Source of the DNA: an uncultured Acidobacteriia bacterium
GTDB taxonomy: Bacteria; Acidobacteriota; Terriglobia; Bryobacterales; Bryobacteraceae
DNA length: 64,000 nucleotides
Direction: 5' to 3'
NCBI GenBank assembly: GCA_903881085.1
Contig: CAIRSA010000577.1
Location: 1 to 64,000 of the forward strand
A program made the position numbers and the translations under genes. Positions 1 through 6,789 of this stretch are shown in pieces (position 1 is the stretch's first letter; each line of letters opens with the position of its first letter). The notes below the pieces were generated by a model. That model was not told where the DNA came from and did not search any database. It saw only the letters and a program-made list of their open reading frames with translations.

Positions 1-39
1 GGAATTGGGCCGGGAAATGGAAATTCAATTGATCCCGAA

Positions 40-116
40 GAACCGCTTACTAACGTGCGCGGCTCGGTTAGCAGCAGGCAACCATTAACCGAGCACCGCA
101 CGTTAGTAAGCGGTTC
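40..116. repeat. Long palindromic intergenic element, copy 1
   Basis: Two arms of about 31 bases (40-70 and 86-116) are inverted copies with two mismatches around a 15-base spacer, so the transcript would fold into one long hairpin. The arm ends read GAACCGCT and the inner part reads CGGCTCGGT. The same end and inner words occur in the element at 5378-5454, so the two belong to one family although the middle of the arms differs. No gene is seen in it or in the following 210 bases up to the end of the RlpA-like gene. Confidence 0.85.
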
Positions 117-326
117 TGGATCATGCTATTTTCCTTCGAGGTCAGGATGTCTGATGTTGAGGAACTCCTTTACACTGACGCCGCCAGTAAGAAGTTCCAG
201 AAGTGTTGGATGATCGGTCTGGAAAAGATCCTTCAAGACCCGATCGTAAGCGAATTGATCTTTCATGGAATGCTGCTTCCATTGTGCCGCAGTTTGGAAA
301 AACTACTCGAGACGCGCGAGTCCCAT

Positions 327-752
327 TCAAGACCGCTTTACCTTTTTGGGCGGCTTGATCACAGTCAGCTTCACTTTCGCCGTTCCTGGCCCGATCAGAT
401 CGATCGCCTGCGCCGCCGCGTGCGAAAGATCGATGATGCGCCCGGCTACGAACGGACCGCGATCGGTGATCCTCACTTCGCACGTTTTCTTGTTTGAGAG
501 ATTCTTCACACGCACCCAAGTTTCGAACGGAAGCGTCTTGTGCGCCGCGGTCATCTTCTCCATGTCGTAGATCTCTCCGTTCGCGGCACGGCGGCCATGA
601 TATGGATGTCCGTACCAACTCGCGATTCCCTCCTCCGAATGGCCGATTGGAGCAGGCGGAACACTGGTGCGCGAATTTTTTTTTACGCCGCACGAAGAGA
701 GCGCAAACGATGCGGCGACGATGCAACAAACGAGCAGGCAACGAAGTGTCAT
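327..752 (-). CDS. rlpA: RlpA-like septal ring lytic transglycosylase lipoprotein
   Basis: A 141-residue exported lipoprotein. It has a hydrophobic signal ending in the lipobox LSSC (lipidated Cys21), a short linker, and one double-psi beta-barrel (RlpA-like) domain at about residues 41-132. The RlpA signature is clear: GIASWYG at 42-48, then Glu60, His71 (AAHKTLPF) and Asp97 (ITDRGP), which match the catalytic residues known from Pseudomonas RlpA. RlpA cleaves naked glycan strands of peptidoglycan at the division septum. There is no C-terminal SPOR domain, so septal targeting by that route is not expected; short SPOR-less forms are common. The gene stands alone, downstream of a palindromic element and divergent from the promoter at 894. 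Confidence 0.85.
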   Translation of the reverse strand: MTLRCLLVCCIVAASFALSSCGVKKNSRTSVPPAPIGHSEEGIASWYGHPYHGRRAANGEIYDMEKMTAAHKTLPFETWVRVKNLSNKKTCEVRITDRGPFVAGRIIDLSHAAAQAIDLIGPGTAKVKLTVIKPPKKVKRS

Positions 753-893
753 ATGCGTTTCGACTCGATTTTACGGGGCTTCCAAGCACCCTCAAAACTT
801 GCGCGATACGTTCCGCGCTCTAAAACATTTTAGCTCGTTTACGTTTTTTCGATCCACACGAAAAAACTTCGCGCGAGAGCATGCATTTTTCTC

Positions 894-922
894 TTGACTT
901 TCTTCTCAAAGAATCTTATATA
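894..922 (+). promoter_or_regulatory. Strong sigma70-type promoter of the tiny basic peptide gene
   Basis: A TTGACT -35 box (894-899) and a TATATA -10 box (917-922) are separated by 17 bases in an AT-rich stretch. This is among the best -35/-10 pairs seen in the window. Transcription would start near 929, giving a leader of about 50 bases before the ATG at 982. The promoter call is inferred from the boxes alone. Confidence 0.6.
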
Positions 923-981
923 TGAATCACAATGCGTTCTCGTTATGAGACGCAAATTTGATGTTAGGGAGAATCAATCCA

Positions 982-1056
982 ATGATGAACGCAACCAAAA
1001 AAGCAGCAGCAAAGAAGGCCCCCGCAAAGAAGGCCGCCGCGAAGAAAAAGAAGTAA
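982..1056 (+). CDS. Tiny Lys/Ala-rich basic peptide, 24 aa, histone-tail-like
   Basis: A 24-codon reading frame starting ATG ATG AAC and ending TAA. After the first five residues (MMNAT) the product is only Lys, Ala and one Pro, in KKAAAKKA-type units resembling the C-terminal tails of histone H1 and bacterial H1-like proteins. Support that it is a gene: a sigma70-like promoter (894-922), an AGGGAGA ribosome-binding site at about 965-971, and a stem-loop terminator with a T tract 40 bases after the stop. Together these make a compact single-gene transcription unit. There is no signal peptide or GG leader. A role in binding nucleic acid is inferred from composition only. It could instead be a leader or decoy RNA whose coding part is incidental. 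Confidence 0.55.
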   Translation: MMNATKKAAAKKAPAKKAAAKKKK

Positions 1057-1096
1057 CGTGGCGCTCCCGCTAGGGAGTTTCTAATATTCACTCCAA

Positions 1097-1128
1097 GAAA
1101 AGGGGCTCCGGGTTCCGGAGCCCTTTTT
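1097..1128. terminator. Bidirectional rho-independent terminator
   Basis: A 9-bp GC-rich stem (GGGCTCCGG at 103-111 past 1000, CCGGAGCCC at 1115-1123) with a 3-base loop is flanked by A-rich sequence on the left and T5 on the right. The stem can be extended by A-T pairs. It ends the peptide transcript from the left and touches the stop codon of the convergent methyltransferase gene, so it probably serves both strands. Confidence 0.85.
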
Positions 1129-2050
1129 ATTTGCCCGCCCGCAACAGCAGCACCCGGAATGTCTCCCCCATGCCGAACAGCAGCGTCTTCAACTGTTGTG
1201 GATTGGCGGCCATCGCGGCCGCGAACTGATCGGCCTCTCCTGCGCGCATCAACATTTGCATCATCGTTTCGAAGCGCACCACTTCCAGTCGGCAGTCCAT
1301 CATAGGTGTGAAGGCCACGTGTGCCGTAATGTCACGTTCGCCCGGATCGGCCAGCACATCGTCATGCGCTGTATGCCGGCGATAGCTCATCAGCGTGCCT
1401 TGTGGAAACCGCATTGCTTCGCGATTCGTATAACCATAGTCGATGGCGATAACGAATCCTCTGCGAAGTGACCGCTGTATGAGCTTCATCCATTCCAGTG
1501 CATCTAGATTCACTTCAAACAGTTCGGCGTCCGGGGCGTATTGCTGAGCGTACTCAGCAATGGCGCCGCTGACAGGAGGTCCATCGCACCAGTGAAATGT
1601 CCCATCTCTGAACGTTACTCTCCGGTCGATGAACCCACCGTCCACGCGCTTCACTACATGCACGGGCAGGGCGTCAAAGAACTCGTTCGAAAAGATGACG
1701 CCTTCCATCGCATCGGGCAAAGCGCCGCGATCTACATCAATCGCCGTGTATCCGAATTCAGCCAAGGCCACGGACATCTCACCACGCCCCGCGCCAAGCT
1801 CCACAACACGAAACTCGGGCGACTCGCCAAGTTCTTCGCGCAAGCGTCGAATGAACTGCGCTATCAGGATGCCGAACACAGGCTGGACCTGTTCCGCGGT
1901 GAAAAAATCACCGCCGCGGCCGAACGGATCACGCGGCTTGCGATAGTACCCATGCTCGGGATGATAGAGCGCGGCGCTCATGAAGCGATGAAACGTGAGC
2001 GGGCCGCCGGCCTGGATCTCTTGGGCGAGGATTTCGGCAATCGGCGTCAT
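1127..2050 (-). CDS. MidA/NDUFAF7-family SAM-dependent methyltransferase
   Basis: A 307-residue soluble protein of the DUF185 family. The family N-terminus is plain (GPLTFHRFMSAALYHPEHGYY, then a GGDFFTAEQVQPVFG segment), followed by the SAM-binding ELGAGRGEMS motif near residue 86 and later the SNEFFDALPVH motif typical of the family. The best-known member, mitochondrial NDUFAF7/MidA, methylates an Arg of a complex I subunit; bacterial substrates are mostly unknown. The protein is somewhat shorter than typical members. Its ATG lies directly after the stop of the small upstream gene (no gap), so the two are probably co-transcribed and translationally coupled. Confidence 0.85.
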   Translation of the reverse strand: MTPIAEILAQEIQAGGPLTFHRFMSAALYHPEHGYYRKPRDPFGRGGDFFTAEQVQPVFGILIAQFIRRLREELGESPEFRVVELGAGRGEMSVALAEFGYTAIDVDRGALPDAMEGVIFSNEFFDALPVHVVKRVDGGFIDRRVTFRDGTFHWCDGPPVSGAIAEYAQQYAPDAELFEVNLDALEWMKLIQRSLRRGFVIAIDYGYTNREAMRFPQGTLMSYRRHTAHDDVLADPGERDITAHVAFTPMMDCRLEVVRFETMMQMLMRAGEADQFAAAMAANPQQLKTLLFGMGETFRVLLLRAGK

Positions 2051-2344
2051 CTAGTCCCTGCTTTGCGGAGTGCGCAGGAACATCTCAACAAGGTAGTCAT
2101 GCAGGCAGTCATAGAGGTAACGTTGAAAATTCCACGCGAACTGCGAGGTGGCAATGTCGCGCGGGTGAATCGGGGCATAATAAGTATGCAAGCCGAGAGG
2201 ATTGGATTTGAGACTGATCACCAGTTCAATGGTTCCGTCTTTCTTTTCGCGCGCCGAAAATTCGGCGAGGGCGTGATCATAGCGGGCAAGCTCGGCACGC
2301 ACTTTTTCAATATCGGTCACTTGAGAGTATTCTAAACTATGCAA
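2051..2344 (-). CDS. Small conserved-looking protein of unknown function
   Basis: A protein of up to 97 residues, mostly charged in the first half and with an aromatic C-terminal helix-like part (FAWNFQRYLYDCLHDYLVE). I do not recognise the family. It is directly upstream of the MidA-like gene with no intervening base, which suggests a joint operon. The ATG at 2344 overlaps the start of the divergent isomerase gene (ATG at 2339), which is awkward; a GTG at 2320 would give an 89-residue product and separate the two starts. Neither candidate has a convincing ribosome-binding site. Confidence 0.65.
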   Translation of the reverse strand: MHSLEYSQVTDIEKVRAELARYDHALAEFSAREKKDGTIELVISLKSNPLGLHTYYAPIHPRDIATSQFAWNFQRYLYDCLHDYLVEMFLRTPQSRD

Positions 2345-3388
2345 CGCCGTACCTTTTTACAGACAATCACCGCCAGTGCGTTTGCCGCGCAAAGCAACTC
2401 GCATATTCGCCTCGGTTACGACACCTATTCCATCCGCGCGTTCAAGTTGAAAGCGCTGGAGCATCTGGACCTTTGCGCAAAGTGGAAGCTGGAGACGATT
2501 CAGATGTCGAGCCTCGGCGACTTCGAATCCCTGGAGCCGGCTTATCTGGAAAAAGTGAAGCGGCGCGCAGTCGAGATCGGCGTGTCCATTGATGGCGGCA
2601 TCGGCTGCATCTGTCCGCTATCGAAAAGTTGGAGCACGAAAGATGGCAGCCCAACGGAATACCTGACGAAGGGCTTACGTGTTGCCAAAGCAGTAGGTGC
2701 GAAATCGATGCGCTGCTACCTGGGAGCCAACGCCGACCGCACCGGCAAGTATTCCATGGAGCAGTTGATCGAATCGACGGTGAAGGCCTTGAAGAGCGTT
2801 CGCAACGTCTCCATGGACAACGACGTGAAGATCGCCGTGGAGAACCATTCCGGCGACATGCAGGCGCGCGAACTGCGCACGCTGATCCAAGAGGCTGGCC
2901 CTGAGTATGTCTCCGCATGCCTCGATACCGGCAATCCGATGTTGGTGGTAGAGGATCCGATGGTCACGCTGGAAGTGCTGGCGCCTTATGTGGTCACTAC
3001 GCATATCCGCGATTCCGCGCTGTGGGACACGCCACAGGGCGTGTGGTTCCAATGGGTGGCGATGGGCGACGGGTCTATCGATTTCAAGAAGTTCATCAAG
3101 CGCTACAAAGAATTGTGCCCCAACGCGGCGATGCAGTTGGAAGTGATCACCGGCCGTCCGCCGGCGCTCATCAAATGCTACGACCAGGAGTTCTGGAAGG
3201 GGCACCCAAAATCGGACGCGGCGGAGTTCGCACGCTTCGTGGCGCTAGCCAAGAAAGGCAAGCCCTACCTCGGCCCGATGATGATCGGCGGCACGGGCAA
3301 GCAACCTGCGCCGTTCGATGCGGCGCTGAAGGAACAGCAGATGACTGACCTGGAGCGCAGTCTGACGTACGCGAAGTCGATTCTGTAA
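2339..3388 (+). CDS. Exported sugar phosphate isomerase/epimerase, xylose isomerase-like TIM barrel
   Basis: A 349-residue protein that begins with a twin-arginine-like signal (QRRTFLQTITASAFA), suggesting Tat export of a folded enzyme. The rest reads as an AP-endonuclease-2/xylose-isomerase TIM barrel: the opening LGYDTYSIR strand, VAVENHSGD-like metal-site Glu region (IAVENHSGDM), CLDTGNP, and THIRDSALW. Family members isomerise or epimerise sugars and inositol derivatives using a divalent metal; the exact substrate cannot be read. It heads a three-gene run (isomerase, unknown, NCS1 transporter) with small gaps, hinting at uptake and use of one small metabolite. Confidence 0.8.
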   Translation: MQRRTFLQTITASAFAAQSNSHIRLGYDTYSIRAFKLKALEHLDLCAKWKLETIQMSSLGDFESLEPAYLEKVKRRAVEIGVSIDGGIGCICPLSKSWSTKDGSPTEYLTKGLRVAKAVGAKSMRCYLGANADRTGKYSMEQLIESTVKALKSVRNVSMDNDVKIAVENHSGDMQARELRTLIQEAGPEYVSACLDTGNPMLVVEDPMVTLEVLAPYVVTTHIRDSALWDTPQGVWFQWVAMGDGSIDFKKFIKRYKELCPNAAMQLEVITGRPPALIKCYDQEFWKGHPKSDAAEFARFVALAKKGKPYLGPMMIGGTGKQPAPFDAALKEQQMTDLERSLTYAKSIL

Positions 3389-3397
3389 GCCAGTCCG

Positions 3398-3961
3398 ATG
3401 CAGGTAAAGATCAGTTCCGAAGAGGCCGGCGCCATCGCGCTGACGCCAGTGGTAGTGCGCGAGATGCCGGTCCGCGAGTTGGTAGAACTGATGCTAGGCG
3501 TCACAGGCAAGGACGCTGCCCGCATCAAAGACCTGCTTCGCCGCGGCAGCTTCGTCAGCGGTGCATCGCGCTTTCGTTGGGCCGGCGTTGACCTTGATGT
3601 TGAGCAGTTGCTCGGCGATTTCCCGGATGCCGATCCATCCCGCGCTTTTGCTCCCAACCGTTGCACAAGCGCAGTGCTGCGCAAAACTCCAGCCAAGGTC
3701 GAATTCACCAAAGAGGCCGCGACGAAGACCCGGCTATTTCAAAAAGAGACCTTCTGGAACCTTCTGCTGGCGACAGCAACCGCACCGCAATACCTGGAAT
3801 ACTCCTATAAAGAGAAGGCCGACGTGTACCGCGCGCGACTCGACATCGTCGCGTCAAAGCAACTCTGTGAGGGCGCAAAACTGCTTGCGTATTCCGTACT
3901 CGCCGCTCAGGTGCAGGCAGTAGTACCGGACACAGTGGACTTTTACCTCCCACGCGAGTAG
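3398..3961 (+). CDS. Unknown 187-aa protein between isomerase and NCS1 transporter
   Basis: A soluble protein of 187 residues with no signal peptide, membrane segment or motif I can name. It starts 9 bases after the isomerase stop and ends 14 bases before the transporter start, so it is very likely part of the same operon. An N-terminal stretch (VRELVELMLGVTGKDAARIKDLLRRGSFVSGASRFRW) resembles a small helical nucleic-acid-binding fold, but this is only an impression. Base composition and codon use match the neighbours. Function is not assigned. Confidence 0.75.
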   Translation: MQVKISSEEAGAIALTPVVVREMPVRELVELMLGVTGKDAARIKDLLRRGSFVSGASRFRWAGVDLDVEQLLGDFPDADPSRAFAPNRCTSAVLRKTPAKVEFTKEAATKTRLFQKETFWNLLLATATAPQYLEYSYKEKADVYRARLDIVASKQLCEGAKLLAYSVLAAQVQAVVPDTVDFYLPRE

Positions 3962-3975
3962 TATTTATTGCAGCC

Positions 3976-5310
3976 ATGTTGCCAGATTACATTTCAAAAT
4001 CAACACCGAACCCGACGTCGAACCGTGCACCCTGGTTCGCCAATACCGCGCCAACATACGCGGGGATTTTCCTCTGGATCGTTTTCTACAAGGGCCTTGC
4101 GGAAGGCACAATCGATCGCGCACCGCTTTCGATCTGCCTCCTGGCGCTTGCAGCCGCTGGATTGCTTTGTTACGCACTCTATTACTATGTGCCGGGAATG
4201 CTCGGCATGAAGACCGGTTATCCGTTGTACGTTGTTGGCAGTTCCACGTTCGGCACGGCAGGCGGTTATCTGATGCCTGGCCTGCTGATGGGCCTGCTGC
4301 AACTTGGATGGTTTGCCGTTGGTACGTTTATCTCCGCGCAATTTATTTTGCAGGCCTTGGGCATGGATTCAAAACCAGGCTCGGCCGCGTTCTGGGTGGT
4401 CTGCATTGCCTGGGGCTATGTGATGGGCTTCATCGGCGTGAAGGGAATTCAATACGTGGCCAAGGTTTCCACGTTCTTGAATTTCATTCCGCTGCTGGTA
4501 CTGGCGATAGTGCTGTTCCAAACCAGTGGCGGCATCTCGCAGCACGTCGTGAAGACTCCCGATACTTTTCTGGCTGTCACGATCATCATTCAATCGGTGA
4601 TCGGGTTCTTTGCTACCGCAGGCGCGGCGGGCGTGGACTTCGGCATGAACTCACGCAATGAAAACGATGTGAAGATGGGCGGTCTGGTTGGCATAGCAGG
4701 CGCTGTGATGATCGCTGGCGGCTTGCCGCTGCTTTCAGTGGCTGGCGCGAAGGCATTGAATCCGGGGATCACCGGTTCGAGCTATGACGCTGTCATCAGC
4801 GCCATTGGCGGACCGCTGGCTTCGGGTATGTTCCTGATCTTCGCCTTGGCCTCGATTGTTCCGGCGTGCTTCTGCGCCTTCATCGCTGGCAACAGCTTTA
4901 CAACGATGATTCCTGGTGTTCCGCGCATGTCATCCACCATGGCAGGCGTTACTCTGGCAATCGTACTTGCCGGCACAGGCATGGCAGGCGATTTGGGCGG
5001 CTTCTTCGGCATCGTCGGTGCATCGTTCGGTCCCATCGTGGGCGCGATGGTGGCCGACTATTACCTGTCCGGACAGAAATGGTCCGGGCCACGCGAGGGC
5101 GTCAGCATCCCCGGCTACGTAGCATGGGCCGCTGGTTTCATCGTTGGCATTCTACCGTCGTTGCCGGTATCGGACACCGTGAAGATGTACTCGCAGCCCG
5201 CTGCGATCTATAGCTTCATCACTGGCCTGGTTGTGTATGCAGCGTTGGCCAAGATGGGCATGGAACCGAAAGTGGTTCCGATGAACAACGCCAAAGCCAA
5301 AGCCGCATAG
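3976..5310 (+). CDS. NCS1-family permease, cytosine/purine/hydantoin type
   Basis: A 444-residue polytopic inner-membrane protein with about 12 hydrophobic segments. The region from about residue 70 (YYVPGMLGMKTGYPLYVVGSSTFGTAGG) and the IGVKGIQYVAKVSTFLNFIP segment are characteristic of CodB-like NCS1 transporters, which bring in nucleobases or related compounds with Na+ or H+. Length is normal for the family. It follows the unknown protein by 14 bases. The ligand is not deducible. A short hairpin of the intergenic repeat family follows at 5329-5349. Confidence 0.8.
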   Translation: MLPDYISKSTPNPTSNRAPWFANTAPTYAGIFLWIVFYKGLAEGTIDRAPLSICLLALAAAGLLCYALYYYVPGMLGMKTGYPLYVVGSSTFGTAGGYLMPGLLMGLLQLGWFAVGTFISAQFILQALGMDSKPGSAAFWVVCIAWGYVMGFIGVKGIQYVAKVSTFLNFIPLLVLAIVLFQTSGGISQHVVKTPDTFLAVTIIIQSVIGFFATAGAAGVDFGMNSRNENDVKMGGLVGIAGAVMIAGGLPLLSVAGAKALNPGITGSSYDAVISAIGGPLASGMFLIFALASIVPACFCAFIAGNSFTTMIPGVPRMSSTMAGVTLAIVLAGTGMAGDLGGFFGIVGASFGPIVGAMVADYYLSGQKWSGPREGVSIPGYVAWAAGFIVGILPSLPVSDTVKMYSQPAAIYSFITGLVVYAALAKMGMEPKVVPMNNAKAKAA

Positions 5311-5328
5311 ACTCTGAAAGAAAGGGTG

Positions 5329-5349
5329 GGGCAGACGATCCGTCTGCCC
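5329..5349. repeat. Short intergenic hairpin repeat (GGGCAGACG/CGTCTGCCC)
   Basis: A perfect 9-bp inverted repeat with a 3-base loop, preceded by GGGTGG. It belongs to the same loose family as the hairpins at 26383, 26439, 26761, 30254, 32335, 50295 and 63340, most of which sit next to ACCCTT or its complement. It may end the upstream permease transcript but has no good T tract. Confidence 0.7.
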
Positions 5350-5377
5350 TCTCTTACTTGGCTCATCTGTACTTTAG

Positions 5378-5454
5378 GAACCGCTCCCTCACGGTCGCGG
5401 CTCGGTGTGAAGATGACTGCTGCTCACCGAGCCGTGACCGTGAGGGAGCGGTTC
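5378..5454. repeat. Long palindromic intergenic element, copy 2
   Basis: Arms 5378-5407 and 5425-5454 are inverted copies matching at 29 of 30 positions around a 17-base spacer. The ends read GAACCGCT and the inner part CGGCTCGGT, as in the element at 40-116. It lies between the convergent 3' ends of the permease and the deoxyhypusine-synthase-like gene. No protein-coding content is seen. Confidence 0.85.
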
Positions 5455-5481
5455 ACAGGGCACACCCAAGTTTTATCCGCG

Positions 5482-6732
5482 TTACTGCGGGGGCCTCGCT
5501 AAAGGATATTGCAGCGTATCCAGCAGCCACTCCTTGTTGTCGCGAACGTCGGCATAAAGCTGTTCGCAAAGCCGGTCGCGCTTCTCAAACAGCCGGTATC
5601 CTTCGCGCGGCCGCAAGTAGCCACGGGCCTTCGGCTCCTCAATAAACAAAGTCTCTTCGCCAATCTCCCGCGCCCGCGCTTCGTACTTCGCCCGGTTATC
5701 CAACAACCCCTTTACGATAAACGGCATCAGCATCGAATAGTCCGCCTGCATGCTCTCAGTGGTCTTCAAGTACGTATCCTTATCCACCTTGCCCCACGTC
5801 ACGGCTTCGGCCGGCGGGCAGGAAGACAACGATCCATCGGTGACAGGAGCTGTGACAATCTGCACATCGAAGTTATAGCCACGTACGTTGGGAATCCCCA
5901 GCACCTGGCCCAGCGCGGGCTCCGGCTGCAGGTTGTAATTCTTCGGCACACCACCGCCAAGAATAAATGTCGCCAGCGCCTGCACCGGATTTTCAAACAA
6001 GCCCCAGCGGTGATAGGCGCACGCCTCGAACACTTCGGCATGCAGGTCGAGATCGAAACCATACGAGTCGATGAGCCCAGCCTGCTTCATCGCCCACAGC
6101 TTCATCGAATTCAGAAACACACTGCCATCGCCGGGCGCGCCGACAAACACCGGCACAGACAGCCGATGACACGCCGCCAGCAAACCTTCCGGCACGCCGT
6201 TCTGCTTTTCCTGCGCGGCATAGTAAGCGCCAAGCAGATTGCGCAGTTCGGTACCAGTCATCTTGCGCTGAAACTCCGGGCGCTGCAGAATCGCGGTCAG
6301 GAAACGGTCCTGATCCAGCAGCACGTCTTCGTCAAACGCCATGTCGGTCACGCGGATGGTCTTCTCATCGCGCAGGGCGCCGTCATCACCCCAGATGGGC
6401 ACTTCGTGCACGGGCCCGTCTTTGTGCGCGTCCAGACTGCGGTGTCCATCGTGATAGCAGACCGCATCGGTCGTGCTCAAATAGGCGATCCAGCCGGTCT
6501 CCAGCAGAGGAATCAGCCATGCTTGATGCTGGCCTGAAACCGTCACCGGACCGGCGATCGACATTGTCATGGGGCAGCCCATGGAAACGGCCTGATCCAG
6601 AATCGTGTATATCCTGCGCAGGAACGCGCCGCCGAATGCGGGCAGGCAATGACGGAAGATGTCGTCCATCGATTCGCATTGATCGACGCGCCGCACGTCA
6701 ACGCGGCGTCTTGTTTTTTCGATATGATCCAT
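5482..6732 (-). CDS. Deoxyhypusine-synthase-like family protein
   Basis: A 416-residue cytosolic protein of the deoxyhypusine synthase (DHS) fold, which in eukaryotes and archaea moves the aminobutyl group of spermidine onto a Lys of eIF5A. Family marks are FILGGGVPKNYNLQ (NAD-binding region) and AEAVTWGKV, where Lys315 matches the Lys that carries the enamine/imine intermediate in human DHS. Bacteria lack eIF5A, and bacterial DHS-like proteins have been shown or proposed to make homospermidine or act on other amines, so the substrate is open. The gene is divergent from the exporter operon, with only 57 bases between start codons, so the promoters are very close or shared. Confidence 0.85.
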   Translation of the reverse strand: MDHIEKTRRRVDVRRVDQCESMDDIFRHCLPAFGGAFLRRIYTILDQAVSMGCPMTMSIAGPVTVSGQHQAWLIPLLETGWIAYLSTTDAVCYHDGHRSLDAHKDGPVHEVPIWGDDGALRDEKTIRVTDMAFDEDVLLDQDRFLTAILQRPEFQRKMTGTELRNLLGAYYAAQEKQNGVPEGLLAACHRLSVPVFVGAPGDGSVFLNSMKLWAMKQAGLIDSYGFDLDLHAEVFEACAYHRWGLFENPVQALATFILGGGVPKNYNLQPEPALGQVLGIPNVRGYNFDVQIVTAPVTDGSLSSCPPAEAVTWGKVDKDTYLKTTESMQADYSMLMPFIVKGLLDNRAKYEARAREIGEETLFIEEPKARGYLRPREGYRLFEKRDRLCEQLYADVRDNKEWLLDTLQYPLARPPQ

Positions 6733-6751
6733 TCCTTTCGACCGTAGCAGG

Positions 6752-6781
6752 TTGGGGCAACCCTGTGCAATGCTCTACAAT
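6752..6781 (+). promoter_or_regulatory. Candidate promoter of the export operon, possibly leaderless
   Basis: TTGGGG (6752-6757) and TACAAT (6776-6781) are 18 bases apart. The GTG start codon of the HlyD gene is at 6790, only 8 bases after the -10 box, where transcription would begin, and no ribosome-binding site is visible before it. The mRNA could therefore be leaderless. The -35 match is weak, so this is tentative. Confidence 0.4.
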
Positions 6782-6789
6782 CTCAATAA

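Noticed and set aside
123..497. A plus-strand open frame antisense to the RlpA-like gene
   Set aside because: It overlaps a gene with clear catalytic motifs on the other strand and has no family resemblance of its own.
1541..2335. A 264-codon plus-strand frame opposite the MidA-like and small genes
   Set aside because: Long antisense frames are common in GC-rich coding DNA; the minus strand has the real methyltransferase motifs and the plus frame has none.
6733..6789. Search for a short GG-leader precursor peptide next to the exporter
   Set aside because: No start codon with a following leader-like frame fits in this 57-base gap, nor in 12647-12768; no precursor is claimed.
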